IMG/VR virus record: IMGVR_UViG_3300025128_000148
Span: 1-35,965 of that record
Length of the DNA: 35,965 bases
DNA from: a virus
Strand: one strand, 5' to 3'
Below the pieces are notes generated by a model, which saw nothing but the letters and a program-made list of their open reading frames with translations, did not search any database and was not told where the DNA came from. Shown here piece after piece: positions 35,437 through 35,965 of the stretch (position 1 is the stretch's first letter; each line of letters opens with the position of its first letter). The position numbers and the translations under genes were made by a program.

Positions 35437-35965
35437 ATGGAATCAATAGAAACACTAACGCAAGAAGAAGCGAGACTCCTAGCCCAAAAATTAAAAATAA
35501 AAAAATTAGAATTTTCTGTTCAAGAACAAGCAGAAAAAAATTTTTTACCATTCGTAAGATCTGTTTGGCCAGAGTTCAAAGAAGGTTCACATCATAAAAT
35601 TATTGCAAAAAAATTTGAAGATATTGCATCTGGAAAATTAAAAAGATTAATTATTAATATGCCACCTCGACACACAAAGTCGGAGTTTGCTTCATTCTTA
35701 TTCCCTGCGTGGTTCGTGGGCAAAAATCCAAAAGCCAAGATCATGCAGACTACACACACAGGTGAACTCGCCATTAGGTTTGGTCGAAAAGTCAGGAACT
35801 TGATGGAGACCCAAGAATATAAAAAAATTTTTAAAACTGAATTACAACCCGATAGTATGGCCGCTGGCCGTTGGGAAACATCTCAAGGAGGAGAATACTT
35901 TGCTGCGGGTACAGGAGGTGCGGTTACGGGTCGTGGTGCTGATCTACTCATTATCGATGATCCTC
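35437..35965 (+). CDS. terL: Terminase large subunit (N-terminal part)
   Basis: The first 176 residues of the packaging ATPase, running off the window. The adaptor-type start (NFLPFVRSVWPEFKEGSHHK, about 31-50) is followed by Walker A MPPRHTKSE (about 69-77), a second strand AKIMQTTHTGELAIRFG (about 93-109), and Walker B ADLLIIDDP (about 168-176). This is the pattern of Terminase_6-type large subunits. The C-terminal nuclease domain is outside the window. The start at 35437 has only a weak GAGAA ribosome site. It heads the late block (portal, capsid, tail) expected to continue to position 1. Confidence 0.95.
   Translation, partial: MESIETLTQEEARLLAQKLKIKKLEFSVQEQAEKNFLPFVRSVWPEFKEGSHHKIIAKKFEDIASGKLKRLIINMPPRHTKSEFASFLFPAWFVGKNPKAKIMQTTHTGELAIRFGRKVRNLMETQEYKKIFKTELQPDSMAAGRWETSQGGEYFAAGTGGAVTGRGADLLIIDDP

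Noticed and set aside
35363-35774. Frames on both strands overlapping the start of terL (plus 35367-35597, minus 35363-35551 and 35592-35774)
   Set aside because: They overlap the clear large-terminase frame with its Walker motifs and show no features of their own.

Overview
This window looks like most of the genome of a tailed, probably short-tailed (podovirus-type), marine bacteriophage. The cut points fall in the tail genes (left) and in the large terminase gene (right). Evidence: densely packed genes with TAATG/ATGA overlaps, a virion module, a lysozyme, a replication module and both terminase subunits. Many structural proteins match, from memory only, families common in uncultured marine podoviruses and pelagiphages (uvMED / HTVC-type). 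DNA is AT-rich (hand-counted coding rows are about 38% GC). Promoters are sigma70-like and the Shine-Dalgarno consensus is close to TAAGGAGAA. The host is probably a marine alphaproteobacterium, but nothing in the sequence proves it. Portal, capsid and tail-tube genes are absent and presumably lie outside the window, between terL and position 1.

Layout. (1) 1-13.8 kb, plus strand: tail and internal virion proteins (fiber-like protein, a large tail/neck protein, a beta-rich small protein, then five large or mid-sized proteins that look like ejection proteins). (2) 13.8-17.0 kb: small membrane/coiled-coil proteins, a T4-type lysozyme, two exported proteins of unknown role. (3) 17.0-19.8 kb, minus strand: SNF2-type helicase, an unknown 212-aa protein and a protein resembling arginyl-tRNA-protein transferases, driven from a divergent promoter pair at 19.84-19.88 kb. 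(4) 19.9-27.0 kb, plus: replication module: SSB-like protein, AEP-type primase, UvrD-like helicase, a small PD-(D/E)XK nuclease, family A DNA polymerase with 3'-5' exonuclease, a zinc ribbon. (5) 27.0-29.6 kb: promoter, a ribbon-helix-helix regulator, a 2OG-Fe(II) oxygenase and a chain of micro-genes. (6) 29.56-30.48 kb, minus: HExxH metallopeptidase plus three small proteins, behind a cluster of GGTTAC repeats. (7) 30.7-33.5 kb: small terminase, C5-cytosine methyltransferase with a second conserved-looking protein nested out of frame inside it, and a nuclease. (8) 33.4-35.4 kb: an unusual GC-rich, gene-poor region with irregular repeats keyed on CTCCATTA, three sigma70-type promoters, two tiny hydrophobic ORFs, two conserved small phage genes, a tRNA-Cys(GCA), a strong terminator, a consensus DnaA box and a perfect 12-bp palindrome just upstream of terL.

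How it fits together: the divergent promoter at 19.85 kb and the promoters at 27.04, 31.18, 33.49, 33.99 and 34.88 kb would drive early/middle functions (replication, regulators, methylation). The terminase-to-tail-to-lysis run would be the late block. Most promoter regions carry a CCCATA/TATGGG element, so they may share one regulator. The most unusual signals are the nested reading frame inside the methyltransferase and the CTCCATTA repeat region around the tRNA gene.
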